Source of the DNA: Neomegalonema sp.
GTDB taxonomy: Bacteria > Pseudomonadota > Alphaproteobacteria > Rhodobacterales > Rhodobacteraceae
Reading direction: 5' to 3'
Length of the DNA: 60,251 bases
NCBI GenBank assembly: GCA_022760355.1
Contig: JALEGB010000040.1
Location: forward strand, 1-60,251
In this document: positions 44,979 through 53,807 of the stretch, one piece after another
Numbering within the stretch: the first letter of the stretch is position 1
Layout of the letters: each line of letters starts with the position of its first letter
Notes under the pieces: generated by a model
Told to the model about the DNA's origin: nothing
Seen by the model: only the letters and a program-made list of their open reading frames with translations
Databases searched by the model: none
Program-made: the position numbers and the translations under genes

Positions 44979-47780
44979 ATGACCGAGATCCACGACGCGG
45001 TAAAGCGGCCGAGCGGCGGCCTCGGGCGGCAGTTTAAGCAACTCGCCAGCCAGCCCTATCTCACCATCGTCTTGATCGGTTCGTTATTGCTGTCCGTCGC
45101 GTCATTCTACACGACGTTCACCGGGATGCTCAGCTTCCGCAATGAGATTTTGATCGTCCTGTGCATCGTTCTCGCGGTGCAGGGATTGTTGTTCGTCACG
45201 TCCTGGCGGATCGGTTTCTCCGTGGCGGAGCGAGAGCGGCCGCCGATTTTCACATCGCTCGTTTTTCTAATTTGTTTGGCCACCTCAGCGCTGTTTTCGT
45301 GGGAGGCGCTGTACAATCACATCAATGACGATGCGAGCAAAGAGCGGACCCAAACTGTGCGCCTGCATCGGGCGCTGGAGAGCAACGCGGATGATCTGGC
45401 CGCGCGGGTTGCAGCGAAGCGGGATCAGGAGCTGACGGCGCTCGCGGCCTCGCCGGCCTTCGCGGACTGGGTGAGCGCGCTGGAAAAAGTCGCCTCCTCG
45501 GCGCTTGCGGCGCGTGAGGACGTCGCCAAGGCGCGCAAAGCCGAAGCTGAAGAGATCGCCGGCCATATCGCGGTGCTGGAGGCTGAGCGCGTCGCGCTGC
45601 TGCGCGGCAAGGCCAGCGGCGCCGAACGGGCGGCCTCCCAGAAGCGCGAGCTGAAAACGCTGGAGGATCGCCGCGTTGAGCTCAGCGCGCGGGCGGCGAA
45701 GCTGAAGGGCGAATATGACGTCCTGCGCGAAAAGGTGATCATCAAAGAAGCCGAGCTGAAAGCGGAAGAGAGCGGCGGGCGCGCTGGGCGCGCGGGCGGG
45801 CGCGGCAAGGTCTGGCGAACGATCAACGCGGCGAAGGTCGAGCTGGAATTGCAGCGAGACGCCAAAAAACGCCTGTATGACGAGATACAGCTTGAGCTCA
45901 AAGGCGACGGACGCAAGCGGATCGGCGTCAACACGCGGATTGAACAGCTGCGGGCGGCGCTTGCGGCGCCGGGGGGAGCGAAGTCGCCTAAGCTCGTGCT
46001 GCTGGAGCGCCAGATCGCAGATTTGCGCAAGCGCCTCGCGACAAGCGGCGGCGACGCGTTCCTGGCCGAGGTTGAGAAAATGCGCGCGGCGCTGACCGGT
46101 TTTAAGGGCCGTTTTGACCTCGCGCAGCTCTCCGCCGCCAGCGCCTCATGTCGCCGTTTGTTGGACGGGTTGAAGGCGTCGCCCGCCCACGCCGCGAGAG
46201 CCGCTGCGCTCAGCTGTGATGAAGGCGCCCTCGCCGCGCCGCGTAAGGCGATTGAGAGCATCGATGCGGACGCGTCGGCGCTGGCGCTTGAGTGCGCGCC
46301 CGGCGGCGCCAAAGCGCCGGTTGTCGCCGAATTGAAGTTCAAAGCAGCCGCGACGCATGCGGCGAAGTGCTTCTCCCTTTCCGGCCTCAGCGCCAGCGCC
46401 ACCCAGGATCTGCGGGATAAGATCGACCGGCTGATCCAGGAAGCGAACCCGAAAGCGTCCGGCCACCTCTACGCCATCAATGGCCTGCTCTATGGCGATA
46501 AGCTCGCCTATTTGACCGCGGGAATGGCGGTGTTCATCGACCTGCTGGTCCTGTTCAGCGGCCTGATCGGCGCCGCCAGCGCATCCAGCAAACTGCAGCT
46601 GGCGCTGGGCGGTATTCTGATCAAAAGCGAGATTGACGATTTTGAGCGGGCGCTGCGCCCTGAGGTCGCTCGCTTTATCCTCGATCGTCAGCGTGCTTTG
46701 CATGGCGGCGAGCGTGTGGGCGACGGCGGCGCAAAACGACGCGGCCGGCCCATCCATTTCAGCGCGCAGATTGATCTGGCGTGGGCGGAAGGCGACCCGC
46801 GGGCGCGGGACGGGGCGCGCGCGTTTCTGATTGCGCAAGTCGGGCGGGGGCTGGTGCGGCCGGCTTCGGCGGCAGGCGGCGCTGTCGCCGTGCCCGGCGC
46901 GCCGTTGACGACGACCGACGCCTTCATCCTGTCCGATGAGCTGATGCGCGGTTTGCGCGCGTATCTGGAAACGCCGGAGAGCTATCAGCTGAACGGCCTT
47001 CCCCTTGCGGGCGAGCTTTCGGAAGATCAGCGGCGTATGGCGGCTCGAGCCCTGCGACGGGCGATCGAGCCCTATCGGGCTCCGATCCTGCATCTCGGCG
47101 ATTGGGCTTATACGGCTCGCATTGACGTCAAGACGATTGAGGCGCTGGCGGGCGGCGGTTCAGAGGCCGACATGCGCAGTCAGGGTAAGCAGGTGTTGCT
47201 TGGCCTATACGCTGAGCGTTTGGCCAAACCGGGCAGTTTTGCGACCTCGAAACTGTCCAGCGACACTTATCTGCTGAAAGACGGGGCGCTGGAGCTGCTG
47301 GATCGCGCCGCTCGGTTGAGCGCCGAGGAGGCCGCCGAGCTGCATGAGGCGGAGCGCAAACGCGCCGAGGAACGCGCCGAGGAGCGCGGCAACAATGCGG
47401 CGCCGCGCAAGGCGCCTTCGTCAGCGCCGAAGCAGCTGGCGGCTCCGGCCGCTGAGGAGGCGCGCCCTGATGCCGCCGCCGCCCCGGCGTCTCAGCTGGC
47501 GCCACCCGTGGCTGCGGATGCGCCGCCGCCGATGACCTTGACTCCGACAACGCCGACCCCAGCGCGGATGGAGCCGGAAACTGGGGCGGAGCGCCTGCGC
47601 CAGCGAGCCGAGATGAACATGTCGTCTTCGGCTGGAACGGAAGAAACCGCCGAGATCGCGCCGACGGCGGAGCAAAGTGAGGAGCGGCCGGCGGATACGG
47701 ACGCAGGCGCCGACGATTTCTTCAAGCATATCGGCTTGGAAAAGCGCAGAAATCGCGTCCTTCGCGATAAGGCGAGCTAG
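44979..47780 (+). CDS. Uncharacterised 933-aa polytopic coiled-coil membrane protein
   Basis: Three transmembrane helices near the N-terminus (about 26-48, 56-76 and 90-108) are followed by a long charged helical region (115-385) rich in coiled-coil heptads, then a segment with four cysteines (C391, C413, C439, C464), and a fourth helix at 510-535 (LTAGMAVFIDLLVLFSGLIG). The last 400 residues are soluble, with a Pro/Ala/Glu-rich linker (about 800-870) and a basic end, DDFFKHIGLEKRRNRV. The cysteine set suggests that residues 110-505 are outside the cytoplasm. GGCGAG precedes the ATG. Function unknown. Confidence 0.75.
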   Translation: MTEIHDAVKRPSGGLGRQFKQLASQPYLTIVLIGSLLLSVASFYTTFTGMLSFRNEILIVLCIVLAVQGLLFVTSWRIGFSVAERERPPIFTSLVFLICLATSALFSWEALYNHINDDASKERTQTVRLHRALESNADDLAARVAAKRDQELTALAASPAFADWVSALEKVASSALAAREDVAKARKAEAEEIAGHIAVLEAERVALLRGKASGAERAASQKRELKTLEDRRVELSARAAKLKGEYDVLREKVIIKEAELKAEESGGRAGRAGGRGKVWRTINAAKVELELQRDAKKRLYDEIQLELKGDGRKRIGVNTRIEQLRAALAAPGGAKSPKLVLLERQIADLRKRLATSGGDAFLAEVEKMRAALTGFKGRFDLAQLSAASASCRRLLDGLKASPAHAARAAALSCDEGALAAPRKAIESIDADASALALECAPGGAKAPVVAELKFKAAATHAAKCFSLSGLSASATQDLRDKIDRLIQEANPKASGHLYAINGLLYGDKLAYLTAGMAVFIDLLVLFSGLIGAASASSKLQLALGGILIKSEIDDFERALRPEVARFILDRQRALHGGERVGDGGAKRRGRPIHFSAQIDLAWAEGDPRARDGARAFLIAQVGRGLVRPASAAGGAVAVPGAPLTTTDAFILSDELMRGLRAYLETPESYQLNGLPLAGELSEDQRRMAARALRRAIEPYRAPILHLGDWAYTARIDVKTIEALAGGGSEADMRSQGKQVLLGLYAERLAKPGSFATSKLSSDTYLLKDGALELLDRAARLSAEEAAELHEAERKRAEERAEERGNNAAPRKAPSSAPKQLAAPAAEEARPDAAAAPASQLAPPVAADAPPPMTLTPTTPTPARMEPETGAERLRQRAEMNMSSSAGTEETAEIAPTAEQSEERPADTDAGADDFFKHIGLEKRRNRVLRDKAS

Positions 47781-47843
47781 GGTCTGTTGATATTCAGCCT
47801 AAGCGTCGTGTGAACTGCGCCCCTGCCGGCCTTCCGGCCGGCT

Positions 47844-47876
47844 GGCGTCCGCACCGCTCCCCCCGGGGCGGACGCC
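47844..47876. terminator. GC hairpin between the 933-aa gene and folE
   Basis: GGCGTCCGC (47844-47852) pairs perfectly with GCGGACGCC (47868-47876), and the loop contains CCCCGGGG. It lies in the 211-bp gap between converging genes, so it may terminate both. There is no T-run. The rest of the gap shows no gene. Confidence 0.45.
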
Positions 47877-47991
47877 GCTTGGTTGAAACGCCACACATTT
47901 TGGGGACTCACAAGCCTGTTCAGTCCCGTGGCGAGGTGATCTGAGGGGGAGCTTGAACGTGGGAGCTTGGTCCCCGCCCGAGCTGCGCAAA

Positions 47992-48663
47992 TCAGGTGCG
48001 GTTGCGGCTGACGGGGTTGCCGACGAGCGCCAGGAACTCTTTACGCGTCCGCGGGTCCTGACGGAACCGGCCGAGCATCATGCTCGTCACCATGGTCACT
48101 CCAGGTTTATGGACGCCGCGCGTGCTCATACAATGATGCTCCGCCTCCAACACGACCGCGACGCCTTTGGGCTGCAGCACATCGCGGATTGTGTGAGCGA
48201 TCTGCGCGGTCATCTTTTCCTGAACCTGCATCCGCTTGGAGAACGTCTCGACAACGCGGGCAAGTTTTGAAATGCCGACAACCCGGTTGGTTGGAATATA
48301 GCCGACATGCGCGACGCCAATAATCGGCGCTAAGTGATGTTCGCAATAGCTTTCAAAGCGGATGTCCTTGAGCATGACGACTTCATCATATCCCTCAACC
48401 TCTTCAAAAGTGCGCTGGAGATCCGCGACCGGGTCCTCATCATATCCCTTAAACCACTCCCGATAGGCGCGCGCGACGCGGGCGGGCGTGTCAAGCAGGC
48501 CTTCCCGGTTCGGATCTTCGCCCGCCCAGCGTAAAAGCGTGCGCACGGCCATTTGCGCTTCGGCTTCCGATGGGCGCTCCTCCGGAGACGCGGACGGCGT
48601 CTCGAGCAATGCGGGCTCCTCCGCGACGGAGTCGGAAGGGGCGGGGTGATGATCGTCAGTCAT
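47992..48663 (-). CDS. folE: GTP cyclohydrolase I
   Basis: 223 aa from the ATG at 48663; the frame extends to 48744 but lacks family sequence there. It makes dihydroneopterin triphosphate from GTP for folate synthesis. Zinc ligands C107 and H110 ([12 protein letters not shown]) and C178 ([12 protein letters not shown]) are present, with [16 protein letters not shown] and RMQVQEKMT also typical. The N-terminal 35 residues are acidic and variable. Confidence 0.96.
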   Translation of the reverse strand: MTDDHHPAPSDSVAEEPALLETPSASPEERPSEAEAQMAVRTLLRWAGEDPNREGLLDTPARVARAYREWFKGYDEDPVADLQRTFEEVEGYDEVVMLKDIRFESYCEHHLAPIIGVAHVGYIPTNRVVGISKLARVVETFSKRMQVQEKMTAQIAHTIRDVLQPKGVAVVLEAEHHCMSTRGVHKPGVTMVTSMMLGRFRQDPRTRKEFLALVGNPVSRNRT

Positions 48664-48762
48664 ATCGGGCGGCTTTCGGTCGCAAAGTGTAGCGTGGCTG
48701 GGCGCGCGGCGGCAGGCGGCGCCAGGGCGATGCGTGGGGTTCAAAGCAAATGCGTCGACGCG

Positions 48763-49230
48763 TCAGTGCAAAATGGGCGTGTCGTATGGGCTGTCGAGCG
48801 AGAATGTCGGGGTCGGTATAATAATGTCGTCCCCATTGGCGCTGATCATCTCGAAATGGCCGCCCATTAAACCAGAAGGCGCGCGGAGCGGCGCGGCGGA
48901 GGCGTATTCGAAGCTTTGGCCAGGGGCGATTGTCGGTTGTTGGCCTATAACGCCGTCGCCGCGAACCTCGTCAATTCGACCGTCCCGATCCGCCAATCGC
49001 CAGTACCGGCGCAGCAGCCGCACCGATGTTTCGCGGTTGTTGACGATCCGAATCGCGTAGGTCCACAGATAGCGGTCGCCATCCGGGTCGCTTTGCCCTT
49101 CGACGAAGTTAGGCGTCACTTCGACAAGCACCCCGTCGGTTTCCAGACGATAGGTCGCTATAGCCGCGCTCGACGATGTCGCGCGTGGGGCGTCGGCGTC
49201 GTCCCGCGAATGATCATCATTGTTCGCCAT
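48763..49230 (-). CDS. apaG: ApaG/Co2+-Mg2+ efflux-associated domain protein
   Basis: 155 aa from the ATG at 49230, which has GGAGACGAGG upstream. A short disordered N-terminus precedes the fibronectin-like ApaG fold: LVEVTPNFVEGQSDPDGDRY, WTYAIRIVNN, LLRRYWRLADRDGRIDEVRG, GVIGQQPTIAPGQSFEYASA and GLMGGHFEM. The molecular function of ApaG is not settled. It stands alone between folE and the DsbD-alpha-like gene. Confidence 0.93.
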   Translation of the reverse strand: MANNDDHSRDDADAPRATSSSAAIATYRLETDGVLVEVTPNFVEGQSDPDGDRYLWTYAIRIVNNRETSVRLLRRYWRLADRDGRIDEVRGDGVIGQQPTIAPGQSFEYASAAPLRAPSGLMGGHFEMISANGDDIIIPTPTFSLDSPYDTPILH

Positions 49231-49370
49231 CGTGACCTCGTCTCCACCGCCGGCAAAAGGTGCGGCGCGTATCGCCGCCTTTGCATAGGTAGGCTGAAGA
49301 GAGCGGAGGACAAAGTCCACCCATCATCGGGCCGATCGAGCCATCGTTGGCCGGTATATTGACGCGCGGG

Positions 49371-50240
49371 CTATTTACTCGCTTCCGTCGGCCCTGTCGC
49401 GGTCAATCTTACCGCCGCAACAGCGCCTTTCGCGTCTTTTGTTTTGAACACGCCGGACAGGCGGCCGGTCAGCTTCGCGGCGGGGATGATCCCATCCGTG
49501 CCGGCTCGGGTCATTGTAATCAGGACGCGCCCGTCTTTAACTTCGACTTTCTGCGGGGTTGAGGCGGCGATCAGACCAGCTGTTTCGGGGAAGAAATAGC
49601 CGTCCCCCAGCGGCCCGTCCCCCAGCGCGGCGGCCGGGAATGAAAGGCGAAGCTGGGCGCCATCCGCCGTATAGACCCCGACTTCGCCGAGATCTTTCGG
49701 CAGCGTTGTCACAGCGTACTCCGCCAACCCGGCGAACATCGCGTCGGGTTCAGTTTTCGCGGCGGTTGGCAGAAGCAACGTGAAAGTTTTCTTTTCAACG
49801 ATGCATGCGTCCTTGCACACCAGCCATTGCGCGGTGGCGGAAAGGGGGATCGGTTTGCCCAGCGGCCAATCCGCTGGCGTGGTCACCGTCGACACCAACA
49901 GCACTTCGCCGGAATAGCCAAAATTCATCAGCGGCGGCAGGGGTTGGCGCTCTGGCGTTGGCCATGCGATCGGCGACACTGTCACCCCCTCCGGCGCGGT
50001 CCAGCTGATGCTGGTCGGCATGCCGGTGTCGCCAGGGTTCACCCAGTAGCTGTGCCAGCCGAAGGAGAGGGTCTGCCGCAATACAACGCGAACTTTTTCG
50101 CCTGGCGCGACCTTGTTGACGTCGGCGCCAAGTTCGACCGTTGCGTATTCTGACTGTGACCGCTCAAGCGCCAGTTCCGCAGCGGCCGGAGCGGCGAAAG
50201 CGGACATGAGGACGACAGCGACGGCGGCGATGCGCAACAT
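49371..50240 (-). CDS. Periplasmic DsbD-alpha/ScsB N-terminal-like protein without the membrane part
   Basis: 289 aa with a signal peptide (cleavage near AAAE). The fold starts KVAPGEKVRVVLRQTLSFGW and continues HSYWVNPGDTGMPTSISW, then the cysteine pair C142 and C146 in WLVCKDACIVEK, as in the N-terminal thiol-exchange domain of ScsB/DsbD proteins. Normal DsbD/ScsB continue into an eight-helix transporter and a thioredoxin domain, but this protein stops before them. It may act as a soluble periplasmic thiol carrier with an unlinked membrane partner. Confidence 0.8.
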   Translation of the reverse strand: MLRIAAVAVVLMSAFAAPAAAELALERSQSEYATVELGADVNKVAPGEKVRVVLRQTLSFGWHSYWVNPGDTGMPTSISWTAPEGVTVSPIAWPTPERQPLPPLMNFGYSGEVLLVSTVTTPADWPLGKPIPLSATAQWLVCKDACIVEKKTFTLLLPTAAKTEPDAMFAGLAEYAVTTLPKDLGEVGVYTADGAQLRLSFPAAALGDGPLGDGYFFPETAGLIAASTPQKVEVKDGRVLITMTRAGTDGIIPAAKLTGRLSGVFKTKDAKGAVAAVRLTATGPTEASK

Positions 50241-50454
50241 AGGCGGCGGCTCCTGGTTCTGATTCTTCGCAACGTTATTCGGCTCATTCTATTGCGCCGA
50301 CTTTGGGGCGACCATAAACGCTGCGCTCACAATCAAGCGAGAGCGCCGTTTATGTCCGCCGCTTCGATCTGTTTCCGTTGATGCCAGTTGCCGTGCGTCG
50401 TCGCATCCCGATAACCTTTCTATGACGTGGACGCTCGGCCTGGGGAGGCGCTCT

Positions 50455-51501
50455 ATGCAGTGGCGTATTGTGTTTTGTTTGACTGTTTATCTGGCCGGCG
50501 CGCTGGCTTTGGCGGAGGCGGCGCAGGCGCGATCCGTGGCGTTGGTGATCGGCAACAGCAAGTACAAGGTCGCGGGTCTGCGCAATCCGGTCAATGACGC
50601 GACGGAGATGACGGCGCGTTTCAAAGCGCTGAAATTCGACGAGGTGATCAAGCGCATCGACCTCGACAAGGCGGGGTTGGATGAGGCCGTGGCCCGGTTC
50701 GCGCGTAAAGCTCGAGGCGCGGATACGGCGGTGATCTTTTTCTCCGGACATGGGATCGAGATCGGAGGCCGCAATTACCTGGTGCCGGTCCGCCATGGGA
50801 TCACCCATCCCTCTGACGCGCGGTTTCGCACCAAGCGGTTGGAGGATCTGATCCATGCGGTGTCCGGCGCGCGGCGGTTGGCGGTGGTGATCGTCGATGC
50901 GTGCCGCGACAATCCGTGGAGCGGAACCAAGGGGGCGAAAGGGTTGGCGCGGGTGGAGACGTCGGCGCCGGGGATGGTGATCGCGTTCTCAACCGCGCCT
51001 GGCAAGGTTGCGCTGGATGGGCGGGGCCGCTTGTCGCCCTATACGCGCGCCCTGTCGGAAAAGCTCGCCGCGCGGCCGACCCTGGATGTGCGGAAGCTGT
51101 TTACCAGCTTGACGGCGCGGACGCGAAAGCTGGCCGGCGTCGATCAGCAGCCTTGGGCGGAGTTCGGCGAATTTCCGGAAGCGGATGTCGCATTTGTCGC
51201 CTCAGCGCCACCGCCTCCGCCTCCGCCGCCTGGGCCGATGGGCGGCGCATCGATTGTGGTGGGGGCGACCATCGACGCGCCGATCACGGTGCGGGTCGGC
51301 ACGGTGCTGCTCAGCCCCGATCGGCGCAAGCGCGCGGAGGTGAGGGCGGTGCGGACGCTTGAGGTGGAGTTCTTAATCGCCGGCAAGGCGACGAAATGCG
51401 CGATCTGGGACGTCTGTTCATTTGGATGGCGCGGGTCGCCGACATTTCGCGTCTCGCGCAAGGATGAGAAGCCCGGCGTGGCGTATCTGATCAACAAATA
51501 G
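50455..51501 (+). CDS. Secreted caspase-like peptidase (C14 family)
   Basis: 348 aa from the ATG at 50455 with GGGGAGG upstream. The signal peptide is MQWRIVFCLTVYLAGALALA. The caspase p20 core follows: RSVALVIGNSKY, the catalytic H99 in FFSGHGIE and C150 in VDACRDNPW. A run of eight prolines (PPPPPPPPG) links to a C-terminal domain (about 270-348) with two cysteines that is unlike the peptidase core. Bacterial metacaspase-type proteases cleave after basic residues. It is in an operon with the next small secreted gene. Confidence 0.88.
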   Translation: MQWRIVFCLTVYLAGALALAEAAQARSVALVIGNSKYKVAGLRNPVNDATEMTARFKALKFDEVIKRIDLDKAGLDEAVARFARKARGADTAVIFFSGHGIEIGGRNYLVPVRHGITHPSDARFRTKRLEDLIHAVSGARRLAVVIVDACRDNPWSGTKGAKGLARVETSAPGMVIAFSTAPGKVALDGRGRLSPYTRALSEKLAARPTLDVRKLFTSLTARTRKLAGVDQQPWAEFGEFPEADVAFVASAPPPPPPPPGPMGGASIVVGATIDAPITVRVGTVLLSPDRRKRAEVRAVRTLEVEFLIAGKATKCAIWDVCSFGWRGSPTFRVSRKDEKPGVAYLINK

Positions 51502-51513
51502 GGGAGGCGTGGA

Positions 51514-51927
51514 ATGCGCTGGACAATGAACATATGGGGCGCCGGACTTTGCGCGCTGCTCGCAAGCTCTGTGGCGGCTTTTCACCCGGAGGCGGCGGCG
51601 CAGACGGGCGTGAAGCCAGCTGAGTTGGTTATGGTGAAGGACGGGGTTTTTACGGTGAAGGAGGGGAGTAGCGTCAATATTACGTCGAGACCAGTCATAT
51701 TGACCTATGTTGTTAGAAGCCGTTATAGTAAGTGGGCCGAGTTGACATTAAATGGGGCGATTATTGGTGGAGCAACTGCAAGGCATACGCAAATCGGCTA
51801 TCGCGTTAACTTAAAAAGTTTTCGCTCAACGCGTAAATTTTTTGCCGATAAGGGCGTATGTATTGTGGATTTCTTGCAGCTTCTCAAAGGCGGCAAAGAA
51901 GCGAAATTCCGCGTGTTTTGCGAGTAG
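51514..51927 (+). CDS. Small secreted protein next to the caspase-like gene (137 aa)
   Basis: GGGGAGG precedes the ATG, 13 bp after the caspase-like stop. The signal peptide ends near EAAAQ. The mature part is a beta-rich domain of about 105 residues (VFTVKEGSSVNITSRPVILT, then AELTLNGAIIGG, ending AKFRVFCE) with two cysteines. From about 51640 the DNA is noticeably AT-rich with rare codons for this genome, unlike the caspase gene, so the region may be acquired or fast-evolving. It resembles in style the C-terminal domain of the caspase-like protein. It could be a partner, substrate or inhibitor; unproven. Confidence 0.7.
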   Translation: MRWTMNIWGAGLCALLASSVAAFHPEAAAQTGVKPAELVMVKDGVFTVKEGSSVNITSRPVILTYVVRSRYSKWAELTLNGAIIGGATARHTQIGYRVNLKSFRSTRKFFADKGVCIVDFLQLLKGGKEAKFRVFCE

Positions 51928-51951
51928 CGGAAGTGCGATCCGCCGCTCGGC

Positions 51952-53097
51952 TCAACTGCGCCGGCGCCATTCCGTCAGCACGTCGCAGCCGATGGGCTCC
52001 ATATGGACCAGCTCAAGGCTGGGCGCGGCGGCGAGGCGGTCGAGCATAAGCTGACCGAGGGCGGGGCGGCCTTCGGCGCCGATCGCGATGCCGGCCTGCA
52101 CCCATACTAGCCGATCCACCAAATCGGCTTTGAGCAACGCCGCCGACAGCTTGCCGCCGCCCTCGCACATCGCTTCGATATGGCCATAACGGCCGAGCGC
52201 GCCCAGCATCGCGGCCGGGTCGAGCGCGCCATCGGCGCCGCGCGGAACCTCGATCAGCTGCGCGCCGGCTGAGGCGCAGGCCTCGCGTCGTTCCGCCGGC
52301 GCATCCGCCGCATGGAGCAGATAGAGCGGCAACTGCTTGGCGCTGCGCATCAGCTTGCCGTCCAGCGGCGTGCGCAGCGTCGCGTCGGCGACAGCGCGCG
52401 CCGGGCTGCTCGCCTCCAGCCCCGGAATACGCACATTCAACGCCGGATCATCCGCGCGCGCCGTGCCCGACCCAACCAAGATCACGTCCGACGCGGCGCG
52501 AATGGCGTGGGCCCGCATGCGGGCGGCGGCGCAGGAGATCCAGCGGCTCTCGCCCGTGGCCGTCGCGATGCGCCCGTCCAATGTCGAGGCGAGTTTCAGC
52601 GTCATCCTCGGTCGACCGGCGCTGCGATGACGCAAATAGCCGCCCAGCGCGTCCCGCGCCTGATCCGCCAGCGTCCCGATCTCAACCTGGACGCCAGCGG
52701 CGCGCATCTGCGCTAGGCCGCGGCCCGAAACCCGCGGGTCCGGGTCCTCAATCGCGATCACAGCGCGGCGAATATTCGCATTTCCGAGCGCGATGGCGCA
52801 GGGGGGCGTTTTCCCATGGTGTGAGCAAGGTTCGAGCGTCACATAGGCGGTCGCGTCGCGGAGCAGCTCCTGCGCCGCATCGCCCCAGATTTCTTGCGCC
52901 TGCCGCAGAGCGCGCATCTCCGCATGCGGCCGGCCGCCGGGCGCAGTCACGCCTCGCCCGAGAACGCGCCCATCCGCGCCGACGATAATGCAGCCGACGC
53001 TAGGATTAGAGCCGGTCCCGCCCAATCCGCGTTGGCTCAGGTGAAGGGCCGCCCGCATGAAACGGCGGTCCAGCTCGGCGTCGTTCTGTTTGCTCAT
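51952..53097 (-). CDS. ribD: Bifunctional riboflavin biosynthesis protein RibD
   Basis: 381 aa. The N-terminal deaminase has H58-A-E60 and the zinc cysteines C91 and C100 in EPCSHHGKTPPC. The C-terminal reductase begins near RPRMTLKLASTLDGRIA and includes SDVILVGSGTARADDPALNV. It converts the diamino-pyrimidine intermediate to the ribityl product in two steps. It lies downstream of nrdR with an 80-bp gap, the usual alphaproteobacterial nrdR-ribD order. Confidence 0.96.
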   Translation of the reverse strand: MSKQNDAELDRRFMRAALHLSQRGLGGTGSNPSVGCIIVGADGRVLGRGVTAPGGRPHAEMRALRQAQEIWGDAAQELLRDATAYVTLEPCSHHGKTPPCAIALGNANIRRAVIAIEDPDPRVSGRGLAQMRAAGVQVEIGTLADQARDALGGYLRHRSAGRPRMTLKLASTLDGRIATATGESRWISCAAARMRAHAIRAASDVILVGSGTARADDPALNVRIPGLEASSPARAVADATLRTPLDGKLMRSAKQLPLYLLHAADAPAERREACASAGAQLIEVPRGADGALDPAAMLGALGRYGHIEAMCEGGGKLSAALLKADLVDRLVWVQAGIAIGAEGRPALGQLMLDRLAAAPSLELVHMEPIGCDVLTEWRRRS

Positions 53098-53177
53098 CGC
53101 CTCTTCCCGTTGGCGCGCCCGCCGCGCGCCAGCGTGGACTGTGCAAAAGGGCGCCGAAGCCGCCCCATTGTCTGCGC

Positions 53178-53648
53178 TTAGGCGGCGTCTTCATCCTTGC
53201 CGGCGCGTTTCGCCTCGATGAACGCCAGAAAGTCCTCGACGCTGTCGAAGTTCTTATAAACCGAGGCGTAGCGGATATAGGCGACCGGATCCGTACGTTC
53301 GAGGGCGCGCATCACCTCATCACCAATGGTTTTGGATGGGATGTCCGTATCGCCGCCGGTCTCGAGCCGCCGCACAATGCCGGTGATCAGCTGATCCAGC
53401 CGCTCAGGCTCAACATGGCGACGGTTCATCGCCAGGCGAATGGAGCGCGCAAGCTTATCGCGATCAAAGTCTTCACGACGGCTGTCGGACTTGATGACGA
53501 CGAGATCGCGCAGTTGAACGCGTTCGAAGGTGGTGAAGCGGCCGCTGCATTTCGGGCAGAAGCGCCGCCGGCGAATCGCCGCATGCTCCTCCGTCGGCCG
53601 CGAATCCCTCACCTGGGTGTCGGTGTTCCCACAAAATGGGCAGCGCAT
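53178..53648 (-). CDS. nrdR: Transcriptional repressor NrdR
   Basis: 156 aa. The N-terminal zinc ribbon has C3-P-F-C6 and C31-P-K-C34, followed by [12 protein letters not shown]. The ATP-cone domain begins [20 protein letters not shown] and includes [12 protein letters not shown]. It represses ribonucleotide reductase genes when dATP is bound. It is the first gene before ribD. Confidence 0.97.
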   Translation of the reverse strand: MRCPFCGNTDTQVRDSRPTEEHAAIRRRRFCPKCSGRFTTFERVQLRDLVVIKSDSRREDFDRDKLARSIRLAMNRRHVEPERLDQLITGIVRRLETGGDTDIPSKTIGDEVMRALERTDPVAYIRYASVYKNFDSVEDFLAFIEAKRAGKDEDAA

Positions 53649-53807
53649 GATATTTGGTCCCTGAAGTCAACCCCGCCGAAATGTATAGATGGAAACGAGC
53701 GATAGCGGAAGGGGGACTTGCGAGGGGTAGGTGTAGGGGGCGGTCAATTTTTGGGGGCGGGTGTACGCCTAAGTCGTCGTGCGACTGATTGGTATTCGGC
53801 GCGAAGA

